From: Streptomyces sp. MJM8645
GTDB lineage: Bacteria; Actinomycetota; Actinomycetes; Streptomycetales; Streptomycetaceae
Reading direction: 5' to 3'
Assembly: GCF_001625365.1 (NCBI RefSeq)
Contig: NZ_LJJF01000004.1
Location: forward strand, 59,295 to 123,294
DNA: 64,000 bases
Part shown: piece after piece, positions 8,586-17,517 of the stretch
Layout: each line of letters starts with the position of its first letter
Position numbering within the stretch: the stretch's first letter is position 1
Notes under the pieces: generated by a model
The model's input: only the letters and a program-made list of their open reading frames with translations
The model's database searches: none
What the model was told of the DNA's origin: nothing
Translations under genes and position numbers: made by a program

Positions 8586-9323
8586 GTGCGCTTCGCCCTC
8601 ACCACCGTTGACCTTCAGCAACTCGCACGAACACCCGCCGACCAAGCCCCCGTCGCCTGTTTGCAGCTTGGCCGCTGGGGTTGGTCCCTCGGACGAATCG
8701 ATCCTGACCGACCGTACAACGGCCTGATCGCCATCGGCGCCGAAGCCCTCCACGAGAGACTCGCCGCTGGCGACACCTTCACCGACCTCCTTGCCGCGAA
8801 CGACCACTGGCGGTTGGCCGGCGCCACGTCCGGCCAGCACCCGCAGGTCATCACCGGTCCGCACCATATCTGGCAACAGGCCCGGGTCGTCGATGTCGCC
8901 GGTGCGCAACGCATCGTCGCAGCCGGCTTCAAGCTGCTCGTAACCCAGGACGGCCAGTACGTGCACATCGACAGCGCCGGGGAGCTGAGCAAGCTCAGCG
9001 AACTCGAAGCCGCCCAGCTCGTCTACCGGCTCCCGCAGGTGCACGAGGACGGCCTTCCTCCAGCGCTGCTCGCCGCCCGGCACGCTCGCCGGCTGGTCGC
9101 TGCTCTGGCTCTGCCGGGCACCGCCCGCACCGCACAGGCCTTGGCCGGGGCACGGGCGGCCGCGACCGTTACCGAGCTGCTGCGCCGGACCGTTGCTCGG
9201 GACGTACGCACGCAACGTGGCATCGCGGCTCAGCTGCTGGTCGATCTTCATGGTTCCCGGGCCGTTCGAACAGAGCTGGGCATCTCCAAGTCGACCTTGT
9301 CTGAGCTGCTGTCCGGGCGGTGA
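8586..9323 (+). CDS. Hypothetical protein with C-terminal HTH-like segment, 245 aa
   Basis: GTG 8586 has AGGACCGG upstream. The protein is soluble. The last 25 residues (RTELGISKSTLSELLSG) look like the recognition part of a helix-turn-helix. The preceding helices (AAATVTELLRRTVARDVRTQ) could pack against it. The first 150 residues match no family I know. It closes a four-gene rightward run that begins with the PIN gene. A regulatory role is inference. Confidence 0.65.
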   Translation: MRFALTTVDLQQLARTPADQAPVACLQLGRWGWSLGRIDPDRPYNGLIAIGAEALHERLAAGDTFTDLLAANDHWRLAGATSGQHPQVITGPHHIWQQARVVDVAGAQRIVAAGFKLLVTQDGQYVHIDSAGELSKLSELEAAQLVYRLPQVHEDGLPPALLAARHARRLVAALALPGTARTAQALAGARAAATVTELLRRTVARDVRTQRGIAAQLLVDLHGSRAVRTELGISKSTLSELLSGR

Positions 9324-9334
9324 CCGGTGTCCGG

Positions 9335-9449
9335 GCTGGCGAGGCGGTCTGCACAGGCCTGCGGTGTGGTGAACAGTTCGACGCGCAGTCCGGCAGCCCG
9401 GGCTCCGGCTACGAAGGTGACCTCGTTGTCGAAGTAGAAGAGGTCCTGG
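9335..9449 (-). pseudogene. Remnant of a HAD-family hydrolase C-terminus
   Basis: The minus strand encodes QDLFYFDNEVTFVAGARAAG followed by LRVELFTTPQACADRL. This matches the last conserved part of HAD phosphatases (Asp-Asp/Asn with a following helix and LF strand). The nucleophile motif and all of the N-terminal part are missing, and the frame continues without a stop into the neighbouring gene. It is a decayed fragment. The rest of 9324-9646 shows no gene. Confidence 0.5.
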
Positions 9450-9646
9450 GGTGGATGCCCATGCGATTTGCGGCCGCCCGGTATACCAGGGGGGGTGGGC
9501 TTGGCCACGCCGGCCTCGGCGGCCCGGACCGGCAACCGCGCAAGCGCACCGGGGCGTCTCCCCCTCAGGTGTGACGGTCCAACTGTGCTCTCCAGGCAGG
9601 CGCTAGCGTGGACCGGACGACGTCCGCGAACAAGAGGGAGCGTCCC

Positions 9647-10816
9647 GTGACGCAGCACAGCAGCGAGCCGTTCCGGCTGATCGTGTCCGGAGGCGGCACC
9701 GGCGGTCACACGTACCCGGCTCTGACCGCGGTCCGGACCCTCCAGGCTCGGCTTGCCGCGGCGGGCCGAGCGCTGGAGGTGCTGTGGGTCGGCGTCGACG
9801 GTGGCCTGGAGAACCGCGTCGCCGCCAGCGAGGGTATTCCTTTTCGGGCGGTCGCGACGGGCAAGGTCCGGCGCTCGTCGAACCCCCTCAAGCTCGTGTC
9901 GCCCGCGAACGTGCGCGACATGAGCCGCGTCCCGCTCGGCGTAGCCCAGGCCCGCGCGATCGTCGCCGATTTCAGGCCGGACGTCGTCCTCGCCACCGGC
10001 GGGTACGTGGCGGTGCCGGTCGGTCTGGCGGCGAAGATGTGCCGCAGGCCGCTGGTCGTTCACGAGCAGACTGTGCGGCTCGGGCTGGCGAACCGGTCGC
10101 TCGCGCGCGCGGCCACCAGGTTCGCGGTCTCCTCAGAGGCCACCCTCGAACTCTTGCCGGAGTCGGTGCGCGGCACCACGGTGGTGACGGGCAACCCGGT
10201 CCGGCCCGAGGTGCTGGCCGGCCACGCCCGGAAGGCGGTCGACGCGCTCGGCCTGCACTCCTTCGCATCCGGGCTGCCGACCGTGTACGTGACCGGCGGC
10301 GCCCAGGGCTCGCAGCAGATCAACGAACTGGTGCGGGACACCCTTCCGTGGCTCCTCTCGCGGGCGAACATCGTCCATCAGTGCGGGCCCGCGAACGTCG
10401 ACGCCCTCAGCGCGGCGGTGCACGCTCTGCGGCCGGACCTGGCCGCCCGCTACCACCTGACCGGCTACGTCGGCGCCGAGCTCCCCGACGTGCTGGCGCT
10501 GGCCGACGTCGTCCTGTCCCGCAGCGGCGCCGGCACGATCGCCGAGCTCACCGCCCTGGGCAAGGCCGCCGTGCTCGTGCCGCTCGCGACGTCGGCCGGC
10601 AACGAGCAGGCCCAGAACGCGATGCACCTGCAGCGGCAACGCGCAGCGGTGGCGCTGACCGGAGAGGTCAACGCCACCGTGCTGCAAGGCGCGATCGAGC
10701 CGCTTCTCGCCGACGCCGGGCTGCGGGGACAGATCGCCGACCAGGCCCGGCGGATGGGCCGCCCCGATGCTGCCGAGCGACTGGTCGACGTGCTGCTGTC
10801 CGCCGCCCGCGCCTGA
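9647..10816 (+). CDS. murG-like: MurG-like UDP-GlcNAc glycosyltransferase, 389 aa
   Basis: GTG 9647 with GGGAG six bases upstream is chosen over an in-frame GTG at 9608. The family signature is complete: GGGTGGH near residue 15, HEQTVRLGLANR, TGNPVRPEV, VTGGAQGSQQIN, then SRSGAGTIAELTALGKAAVLVPL and NEQAQNA for the UDP-sugar. MurG adds GlcNAc to lipid I at the inner membrane face. It is not among division or cell-wall genes here, so it is probably a second copy with a special task, perhaps with the nearby sugar genes. It converges on the aminotransferase gene. Confidence 0.88.
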   Translation: MTQHSSEPFRLIVSGGGTGGHTYPALTAVRTLQARLAAAGRALEVLWVGVDGGLENRVAASEGIPFRAVATGKVRRSSNPLKLVSPANVRDMSRVPLGVAQARAIVADFRPDVVLATGGYVAVPVGLAAKMCRRPLVVHEQTVRLGLANRSLARAATRFAVSSEATLELLPESVRGTTVVTGNPVRPEVLAGHARKAVDALGLHSFASGLPTVYVTGGAQGSQQINELVRDTLPWLLSRANIVHQCGPANVDALSAAVHALRPDLAARYHLTGYVGAELPDVLALADVVLSRSGAGTIAELTALGKAAVLVPLATSAGNEQAQNAMHLQRQRAAVALTGEVNATVLQGAIEPLLADAGLRGQIADQARRMGRPDAAERLVDVLLSAARA

Positions 10817-10833
10817 TCAGCAGGCCTTGGGCA

Positions 10834-11967
10834 TCAGGGCTTTCCTGCCGATGTGAGGGCCTGTTCGAGGGAGTTCGCCACGCGGTTGATGTCGGTTTCG
10901 GTGAGGTGCTGGTGGAACGGCAGGCTCAGGATCTCCTCGCTGACCTTCTCGGTGACCGGCAGCGGCCGGTGCCAGGGCTTGAAGGCCGGCTGGAGGTGGT
11001 TGGGCGGGTAGTGGACGCCCACCGCGATGCCCTGGGCCTTCATCAGCCGGAACACGTCCTCGCGGTGCGGCACCCGGACCACGCACAGGTGCGGCACCGT
11101 GCGGGCCACGTCCACGTCCACCAGTTCCACCTCCGGGATGCCGCGCAGCGCGTCGCGGTAGGCGGTCCACAGCCGCTGCCGGGTCTTCTCCGTCTCGGTG
11201 AAGCGGGGCAGCTGCGCGAGGCCGATGGCGGCGTTGATGGAGGACATCTGGTAGCGCAGTCCGAAGGCCTCCACGCTGTAGCCGGTGGTGGCCTGGCGTT
11301 CGGCCTGGGACTGCACGACGCCGAGCATCCGCACGCTGCGCAGGAAGTCGGCCTCGGCGGGGGTGCGCGGGATGACCATGCCGCCCTGGCCGCAGGTGAG
11401 GTTCTTGATGGGTCCGAAGGAGAAGCAGGTCAGGGCTCCGGTCGCGCCGACGCGCCGGTGGTTGAGGTGGGAGCCGAAGGCGTGTGCGGCGTCCTCGATC
11501 ACGGCGATGCCGCGCTCGTGGAGGGTGTCGTGGGCCGCGCCGAGGTCCACGGCCCGGCCGCCGTACAGCACCGGCAGCACCGCGCGGGTGCGGTCGGTGA
11601 CGGCGGCCATGACCGTAGCGGCCTCCACGCACAGGGTGTCGGGGTTGACCTCGACGAAGCGGGGGATCGCGTCGACGACGCGGATGGCCTGGATGGTGGC
11701 GCAGAACGTCATGGACGGCACGATCACCTCGTCGCCCGCGCCGATGCCGGCGGCCAGCAGGGCGCAGTGCAGGGCGGCGGTGCCGGAGGCGGTGGCCACG
11801 GCGTCCGGGACGCCGAGGAACTGGGCGACGTCCTGCTCGAACTGTTCGGTGACGGCGGTGTGCCCGTACTGGCCGTCGGCCAGGACGCGCCCCACGGCCT
11901 CCAGTTCCGTTCCGTACAGGTACGGGCTGGCGTTGTGTGCGGCGTTGGGCCGCGGCGGGGTGGTCAT
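10834..11967 (-). CDS. DegT/DnrJ/EryC1/StrS-family PLP aminotransferase, 377 aa
   Basis: ATG 11967 overlaps the stop of the upstream ATP-grasp gene by 4 bp and has GGGAGG upstream. Family features are a Gly/Ser-rich PLP phosphate site (TASGTAALHCALLAAG), IEDAAHAFGS with the cofactor-binding Asp159, and the Schiff-base Lys188 in SFGPIKNLTCG. Such enzymes transaminate nucleotide keto-sugars or carbocycles. With the dehydratase two genes upstream, an amino-sugar product is a reasonable inference. Confidence 0.85.
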   Translation of the reverse strand: MTTPPRPNAAHNASPYLYGTELEAVGRVLADGQYGHTAVTEQFEQDVAQFLGVPDAVATASGTAALHCALLAAGIGAGDEVIVPSMTFCATIQAIRVVDAIPRFVEVNPDTLCVEAATVMAAVTDRTRAVLPVLYGGRAVDLGAAHDTLHERGIAVIEDAAHAFGSHLNHRRVGATGALTCFSFGPIKNLTCGQGGMVIPRTPAEADFLRSVRMLGVVQSQAERQATTGYSVEAFGLRYQMSSINAAIGLAQLPRFTETEKTRQRLWTAYRDALRGIPEVELVDVDVARTVPHLCVVRVPHREDVFRLMKAQGIAVGVHYPPNHLQPAFKPWHRPLPVTEKVSEEILSLPFHQHLTETDINRVANSLEQALTSAGKP

Positions 11968-13199
11968 GATGCCTCCCGGGTCGGGTGGATGATCGGTCGG
12001 AGCAGTGAGGTGGCCTTGTCCAGGGCCGCGGACACCTCTGCGGGCGACGGTCCGGTGGCGGTGATCATGCCGATCTTGTGGCCGGACTGGTCGTGCGGGT
12101 GGACGGGGTCTCCGGGCTGGGCGTACAGCTCGATGCCGGTGACACCGGGGACGGCGTGGGCTTCGGCGACCCCCTCCCAGGTGGCGAGTTCGCCTTCCGT
12201 GTCGAGGGGGGAGCCGAGCAGTTCCACCCCGGCGTGGGCGTTGCGCGTCGGCCTCAGGTAGGCGTCGAACGGCTCGCCGAGCGCGAGTGCGATGAGTGCG
12301 CCGACGACGTTGACGCCGTAGGCGGCCTGGTGCAGGCGCGGGATGCTGTCCCCGCTCAGGCGGGGGTTGGCTTCGATGATGCGGCCCTGGCCGTCCTCGC
12401 CGAGGACGAGGTCGAAGTTCGCGGGCCCGTTGACGATGCCCAGCGCGGCGCACAGCCGGACGGCGATGTCCTCAAGGTGGCGGTGCTCCTGCGGGGAGAG
12501 TTGCGCGGTGCTGATGCGCCGCACGACGCTCCTGCCGGCCACGAGGTGTTGGTCCTTGATGCAGGTCATGACCGGCGTGCCGTCGCGAAGGAAGAGGTCG
12601 ATGGTCAGCTGGCGGCCGTGGACGTACTCCTCGGCGAGGACGGTCCGGGAGGCGGAGTAGGCGCGCGCGCGGGCGATGGCGGCGGGGAGGCCGTCCGGGT
12701 GGGTGAGGCGCGTGATGCCCTTGCTGCCCGATCCGTCCACCGGCTTGACCATGAGCGGGAACCGCAGCTGGGCCGCCTTCGCGGCGATCTTGGCCAGGTC
12801 GTCGGACGCGGCCCACCCGTACCCGGCGACATCGCAGGACGCGACGACCCTGTGGAAGGCGGCCTTGTCGAGACCCGCCAGGGCCGCCTGCGGGTACACG
12901 TAGGGCATGCCGTAGCGCAGGCCCAGGACACGCCAGGTGAGCAGCGCGGCGTCGCTCGCCCCGGCCACGATCCCGGCGGGCCGCGTGTCGCCCAGCGCTT
13001 CGGCGATGGCATCCGCGTCCCGGGTGGAGATCTTCACGGCCGCGTCGGCGAAGGGGAACGCGGGGGCGTCGGGGCGCATGTCGACGGCGATGGTCGGGAT
13101 TCCTCGGCGTGCCGCCTCCTGGTAGAGAGGGATGTGCTCCTCCGATGCGCCGAGCACGAGCAGCGCGTTCTGTGGCAACTGGTCACCGGACACGGTCAT
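11964..13199 (-). CDS. ATP-grasp ligase (carbamoyl-phosphate-synthase-like), 411 aa
   Basis: The protein has an N-terminal Rossmann-like segment (NALLVLGASEEHIPLYQEA). The ATP-grasp core follows: FPLMVKPVDGSGSKGI for the nucleotide loop, VLAEEYVHGRQLTIDLF, and NFDLV...IIEANPRLSGD with metal-binding Glu/Asn. The family joins a carboxylate to an amine using ATP. It overlaps both neighbours (17 bp and 4 bp), so all three genes are one operon. The substrate cannot be read from sequence. Confidence 0.85.
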   Translation of the reverse strand: MTVSGDQLPQNALLVLGASEEHIPLYQEAARRGIPTIAVDMRPDAPAFPFADAAVKISTRDADAIAEALGDTRPAGIVAGASDAALLTWRVLGLRYGMPYVYPQAALAGLDKAAFHRVVASCDVAGYGWAASDDLAKIAAKAAQLRFPLMVKPVDGSGSKGITRLTHPDGLPAAIARARAYSASRTVLAEEYVHGRQLTIDLFLRDGTPVMTCIKDQHLVAGRSVVRRISTAQLSPQEHRHLEDIAVRLCAALGIVNGPANFDLVLGEDGQGRIIEANPRLSGDSIPRLHQAAYGVNVVGALIALALGEPFDAYLRPTRNAHAGVELLGSPLDTEGELATWEGVAEAHAVPGVTGIELYAQPGDPVHPHDQSGHKIGMITATGPSPAEVSAALDKATSLLRPIIHPTREAS

Positions 13200-14208
13200 G
13201 CTCCGGGCTCGGGGCCGTGATGTGGACGACGGGTACCGGGGGCTGCGGGGTGCGGGCCTGCGGGATCCAGCGGTCCGGGTGGTGCTGGTACCAGGCGACG
13301 GTCTCGGCGAGGCCGTCGTCGAGAGAGCGGTACGGCCGGTAGCCGAGCTGCTTGGCCTTGGCGCAGTCCATCGCGTACCGCAGGTCGTTCGCGGTCCGTT
13401 CCGGGATGTACACCACGCGGCTCCAGTCCGCGTCGCAGGCGCGCAGCAGCAGCGCCGTCAGCTCCCGGTTCGTCAGGTCCGTCCCGAGGCCGAGGTTGTA
13501 GGCCTCGCCGGGCATGCCGTCGCGCAGCACGAGCTCGATGCCGGCGCAGTTGTCCTCGACGTGCACCCAGTTCCGCACGTGCTGACCCTGCCCGTGAAGG
13601 GTGACCTTGTCGCCCCGCATCAGGGCGGAGATGAACCGGGGGATGACCTTCTCCGGGTGCTGGCCGGGCCCGTAGTTGTTCGAGGAGCGGGTGACGCACA
13701 CCGGCAGCCCGAACGTGACCGCGTACGAGAGGGCGACCAGGTCCGACGCGGCCTTGCTCGCGGCGTAGGGGACCGTCGGGCGCAGCGGCGCGTCCTCGGT
13801 CGCGGCACCGTCCAAGAGCGGCCCGTAGACCTCGTCGGTGGACACGTGGACGAACTTGGACACCTCGGCGTTGGCCGCGGCCTCCAGGAGCCGCTGGGTG
13901 CCCAGGACGTTCGTCGCGGCGAACGCCCCGGCGTCGGCGAGGCTGTGGTCGACGTGGGACTCGGCGGCGAAGTGCACGACCGCGGTGTGCCGGGCCATCA
14001 GGTCGGTGACGAGCGTGGTGTCGAGGATGTTGCCGTGGACGAACGTGAGCTTCGGCGAGTCGAGCGCCGGACCCAGGTTGTCCAGGTTGCCCGCGTAGGT
14101 GAGGGCGTCGAGGACGGTGATCCGCTCGACGTCGTCGGCGGCGAGCATCCGCTTGACGAAGTGGGATCCGATGAAACCGGCGCCGCCGGTGACGAGCAGC
14201 TGGCGCAT
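13183..14208 (-). CDS. rmlB-like: dTDP-glucose 4,6-dehydratase-like SDR enzyme, 341 aa
   Basis: ATG 14208 has GGAGG six bases upstream. GGAGFIGSH at residues 8-16 binds NAD, STDEVYG (123-129) is the dehydratase signature, and Tyr148-x3-Lys152 is the SDR catalytic pair. RSSNNYGPGQHPEK and the end region match RmlB. It forms NDP-4-keto-6-deoxy-glucose, the entry to deoxy- and amino-sugars. It is the first gene of the leftward three-gene operon and is divergent from the regulator at 14402. Confidence 0.9.
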   Translation of the reverse strand: MRQLLVTGGAGFIGSHFVKRMLAADDVERITVLDALTYAGNLDNLGPALDSPKLTFVHGNILDTTLVTDLMARHTAVVHFAAESHVDHSLADAGAFAATNVLGTQRLLEAAANAEVSKFVHVSTDEVYGPLLDGAATEDAPLRPTVPYAASKAASDLVALSYAVTFGLPVCVTRSSNNYGPGQHPEKVIPRFISALMRGDKVTLHGQGQHVRNWVHVEDNCAGIELVLRDGMPGEAYNLGLGTDLTNRELTALLLRACDADWSRVVYIPERTANDLRYAMDCAKAKQLGYRPYRSLDDGLAETVAWYQHHPDRWIPQARTPQPPVPVVHITAPSPEHDRVR

Positions 14209-14401
14209 GCGCGCCTCCATTCCGGGGGGCGGCCGCCCTGCCCTGTCGCGAGGAGCGGTCCGACCGGCTTCCAGAACACTCCCGGAAGGGTGGTGCCCGG
14301 CAGGCACACAGAGGGGGCCCACAAATCACAGGAGCGGTACCGGTGTTGCTGCCTGTGGGCCTACCCTCGAAGCCCGGCCACCGGCAGACAGGAGACCTCT
14401 C

Positions 14402-15784
14402 ATGGCGCCGGCACCACGCAAGACCCGCGAACCGAACCACCGTCTCGGCACGCTCCTGGCCGCAAGCGGCCGCAGCCGCAAGGGCCTCGCGCAGCGGGTG
14501 AACGAGCTCTCCGCGCAGCGCGGTCAGCCGCGCTCATACACCCATACGAGTGTCGGCAACTGGGTGGACAAGGGCATGATCCCCGACGCCCCGGCCCCCG
14601 AGCTCATCGCCATTGCGCTGGGAGAACGCCTCGGACGGCCTGTCACCCTCACGGAGATGGGCATGGCCAGCCTCCCCGCTGACCCGGCCGCGATGGGGTT
14701 GGATTTCCCCAGAAACCCGGGCGACGCCGTGCGCAACGCCGCGAACTTCTGGAGCACCGTGCACCGACGCGACTTCATCGGCGGCGCGTTCGCCGTCGCC
14801 GCCTACACCACCCCGGTCACCCGCTGGCTGGTCCAGCCCTCCGCGCCGCTGCCTGGGCACCGCGGCAGCCTCCAGGTCGGCCGCGCGGACCTGGAGGAGC
14901 TGTGGCAGGCCGCAAGCGAGGCCCGCTCCTGGGACTCGAAGTACGGCGGCGGCAGCTGGCGCTCCAGCAGCGTCGCGGACTGCCTCCGGCACCGCGCGAG
15001 CCCGCTGCTGGTCGGCACCTACCCGGAGAAGATCGGCGCCGAGCTGTACTGCGTGACCGCCGAGCTCGCCCGGGTCGTCGGCTGGGCCGCACTGGACATG
15101 GGCCAGCACGACGCCGCACAACGGCACTTCATCCAGGCCCTCGCACTCGCCCGCGCGGCTGGCGACACCGAGGTCGGCAGCCACGTGATGTCCACGATGG
15201 CGCTGCAGGCCATGCTGCGCGGCTACCCGAGCGAGGCCATCGACATGGTCCAGGGCGGCTACGAGCGCGCGAAAGGGTCAGCGAGCCCGCGGGTGCTGGC
15301 GTTCGCGAAAATGGTCGAGGCCCGGGCACACGGCCGGTCACGGGACCCGCGGGCGGCATCGCGCGCCCTGTCGGAGGCGGAGACGCTCCTCGACCGCACA
15401 CGCCCCGGCGACGATCCGGAGTGGATCAGCTATATGAGCCACACCCGGCTCGCATCGGACGCGGTCGAAGTATGGCGGGACCTCGGCAACCCGAAGGCGG
15501 CGTTCACGTGGAACCGGCACGCCGACACGATGCCCAAGGACTCGTTCGCCCGCTCGGTCGGGCTGCGCCTCACGGTGCTCGGGACGGTGCACCTGCAGGG
15601 CGGCAACCTCGCGGAAGGCGTCGCGATGGGGCACCGGGCGATCGACATCCTCGCGCGGGTGCAGTCGACGCGGGCACGGGACTACGTGCGGGACTACACG
15701 ACGGAGTTGCGGCGCTGGCCGAAGGAGCCGGCGGTTCGGGACCTGCTGCAGCGGGCACGCACGGAGCTGGCCATGGCCAGCTGA
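14402..15784 (+). CDS. XRE-type regulator with TPR-like C-terminus, 460 aa
   Basis: ATG 14402 has AGGAGAC upstream. The N-terminal 85 residues are an HTH (GRSRKGLAQRVNELSAQRG ... SYTHTSVGNWVDKG). A twin-Arg-like stretch follows (HRRDFIGGAFAVAAYTTPV), common in this streptomycete family but probably not a true signal. The remainder is helical repeat (AALDMGQHDAAQRHFIQALALA). Such proteins bind DNA and sense a partner through the repeats. It may control the divergent sugar operon. Confidence 0.8.
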   Translation: MAPAPRKTREPNHRLGTLLAASGRSRKGLAQRVNELSAQRGQPRSYTHTSVGNWVDKGMIPDAPAPELIAIALGERLGRPVTLTEMGMASLPADPAAMGLDFPRNPGDAVRNAANFWSTVHRRDFIGGAFAVAAYTTPVTRWLVQPSAPLPGHRGSLQVGRADLEELWQAASEARSWDSKYGGGSWRSSSVADCLRHRASPLLVGTYPEKIGAELYCVTAELARVVGWAALDMGQHDAAQRHFIQALALARAAGDTEVGSHVMSTMALQAMLRGYPSEAIDMVQGGYERAKGSASPRVLAFAKMVEARAHGRSRDPRAASRALSEAETLLDRTRPGDDPEWISYMSHTRLASDAVEVWRDLGNPKAAFTWNRHADTMPKDSFARSVGLRLTVLGTVHLQGGNLAEGVAMGHRAIDILARVQSTRARDYVRDYTTELRRWPKEPAVRDLLQRARTELAMAS

Positions 15785-15860
15785 GCGGTGACCCGCACCA
15801 AACCGAGACCGAGCCGACGTCGGGTAAGCGGTGGGCCGGGTGGCGTTGCCGGGTGACGGT

Positions 15861-16394
15861 TCATCGATCCCCGTTGCAGAGGCAGGGGTGGTGCGCCGGG
15901 AGGATGCCGATGGCGTGGAGCGAGAAGACGGCGTGGTCCCCGGTCGTGACGCCGAGCATGTCGTACAGGCGGTCGAACCGCGTTTTCACGGCACCGATGC
16001 TGATGTCGAGGTGCGCGGCGATCTCCTTCCGGGTCATGCCGATCGCCAGCAGTTCGGCGACCCGCAGGAGGTCCTCCGGGATCCCGTCCGACGGCGGCCG
16101 GAGCCCGGTGGGCGGGACGATGAGCGCACTCCGGCAGGCGGTGTCGACCGCTTGGACACGCCCCTTCGCCTTCAGCAGGCGCAGGACCGTACGGATCGCC
16201 GCCGCTCCCCGCTCCTGGTCCTCGGGCCTGGGGACACTGCCGTCACTCACCAGCCGGCCGATCTGGGCGGTCGGCACGCCCCAGGCCAGCTGGTACAGGA
16301 CCTGCTGCTGGAACAGGGTGACGCTCACGCTGACGCCGCACTCCGGACAGGCAAGGCCCCGGATGCTGTCGGGACGGAATCCTGAATCGGTCAT
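15861..16394 (-). CDS. LuxR-type HTH protein with Cys pair, 177 aa
   Basis: Residues 109-149 (LLRVAELLAIGMTRKEIAAH, then LDISIGAVKTRFDRLYDMLGV) form a clear LuxR/GerE helix-turn-helix. Residues 25-80 look like a weaker copy of the same fold. Cys16-x2-Cys19 near the N-terminus may bind zinc. It overlaps the upstream gene by 4 bp, as last member of a four-gene leftward operon. No receiver domain is present. The plus strand between 15785 and 15860 is empty. Confidence 0.8.
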   Translation of the reverse strand: MTDSGFRPDSIRGLACPECGVSVSVTLFQQQVLYQLAWGVPTAQIGRLVSDGSVPRPEDQERGAAAIRTVLRLLKAKGRVQAVDTACRSALIVPPTGLRPPSDGIPEDLLRVAELLAIGMTRKEIAAHLDISIGAVKTRFDRLYDMLGVTTGDHAVFSLHAIGILPAHHPCLCNGDR

Positions 16395-17023
16395 GATGTG
16401 GTTCCGGGTTCACTCAGACAGGGGCAGGGGTGGGTGTCGTCCAGGAGCCGGGCGGCGTGAAACAGGCGCACCGCCTGCGGGCGGGTCTTCAGCTGGTGAC
16501 GTTGCAGGAAGTGCTGCGCGCAGGCGGCGACCGCGCGGGCGGTGCGCCCGATCGCTCTGCCGATCTGACTGTCGGTCAGCCCGTCGGCCATGCCCTGGAA
16601 GACGGCCAGCTGCCGCCCGGTGATCCAGTAGCGGATCACCGGGCGGCGCGCGGGCCCGGGCAGCAGCCCGGCCCGAACGGCGATGTCGACGGCCTGTACC
16701 GCGTTGGCGGCCGCGAGCTGGACGGTCAGAGCCTGGAGGTCGTCCGCGACCGCGGCCGCGCCGGTGTTCAGGCGACGGCCGATCGCGTGGGCGCTGAAGC
16801 CGTGTGCGGTGAGGCAGAGCAGTTCGACGGCGGCCGGGGTGGCCATGAACTGACCGTCACAGATCGGGCAGTGGGCACCGGCGATCAGCAGCGGCATCGG
16901 GCGCCCGGATCGGATGCGGAGCGTCGCCCTCGGGGGCCGCTGCGGTGCGCCGGCCAGGAACATCGACGGGAACGCGGGGGCCTGCACGCCCGCGCGCACC
17001 GCGGCGCCGTAGACAGTGATCAC
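16391..17023 (-). CDS. Two-HTH LuxR-like regulator, 210 aa
   Basis: GTG 17023 overlaps the stop of the upstream gene (GTGA). It is a paralogue of its downstream neighbour. It has Cys52-x2-Cys55 (HCPICDGQF), then helices with an HTH pattern at about 65-100 (VELLCLTAHGFSAHAIGRRL) and again at about 136-178 (AVFQGMADGLTDSQIGRAIG). The pair may act as a heterodimer on one promoter. That is inference. Confidence 0.7.
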   Translation of the reverse strand: MITVYGAAVRAGVQAPAFPSMFLAGAPQRPPRATLRIRSGRPMPLLIAGAHCPICDGQFMATPAAVELLCLTAHGFSAHAIGRRLNTGAAAVADDLQALTVQLAAANAVQAVDIAVRAGLLPGPARRPVIRYWITGRQLAVFQGMADGLTDSQIGRAIGRTARAVAACAQHFLQRHQLKTRPQAVRLFHAARLLDDTHPCPCLSEPGTTS

Positions 17024-17517
17024 CGGCTGACCTGCCGAAGGCGACGCGCGGACTCGGGGCAGGACGGACGGCCCGGGCGGCCGCGGGGGAGGGAGTCCGC
17101 GCCAATCAGCCGAAGCGCCGGGAGCCGGCCCCGGTCGTACTGATCGAGGGTGATGTGCAGCAGCGTCCAGCCCTGCCAGACACCGGCCCGGGCGACCAGC
17201 CCGTCGTGTCGGGCCTCGACGCCCAGGGTCATCCCGCCGGGCGTCGCCAGCAGCGCGAACCGGACCGGCGCGGCGCCGGGCAGTGCCTGGTGAACCAGTT
17301 GCTCCGGGTCGGGACCGCCGGGGGCGTGGACCTCGCCGCGCATGCCGTCGCCGTAGAGAGCGGTGGTCGCGGTGTAGCGGCGCGGGTCCGCGGTGCCGAC
17401 GCTCGCGGCCAGCGTCGGTACTCCCGTCTCGCCCGCCAGCAGCAGCACCGGGATGCCGGTACGGGCGACCAGCAGGGCGGCCCGGTCGCCGGGCACCGGT
17501 TCGGTCAGGGCGCTCAC
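17020..17517 (-). CDS. Hypothetical protein, 165 aa
   Basis: GTG 17517 overlaps the kinase stop by 4 bp and TGA 17020 overlaps the next start, so translation is coupled on both sides. The protein is soluble and beta-rich with repeated hydrophobic strands (RFALLATPGGMTLGVEARH, GVWQGWTLLHITLDQYDRGR). I do not recognise the fold. Its position between a kinase and two LuxR-like regulators suggests a signalling or tailoring unit. Confidence 0.65.
   Translation of the reverse strand: MSALTEPVPGDRAALLVARTGIPVLLLAGETGVPTLAASVGTADPRRYTATTALYGDGMRGEVHAPGGPDPEQLVHQALPGAAPVRFALLATPGGMTLGVEARHDGLVARAGVWQGWTLLHITLDQYDRGRLPALRLIGADSLPRGRPGRPSCPESARRLRQVSR

Noticed and set aside
9479..9490. GGTATACC palindrome as an attachment site
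   Set aside because: It is only 8 bp, with no second copy noticed at an element boundary.
9784..12261. 825-codon plus-strand frame
   Set aside because: It overlaps MurG-like and aminotransferase genes in other frames. Its composition is low-complexity Arg/Gly/Ala.
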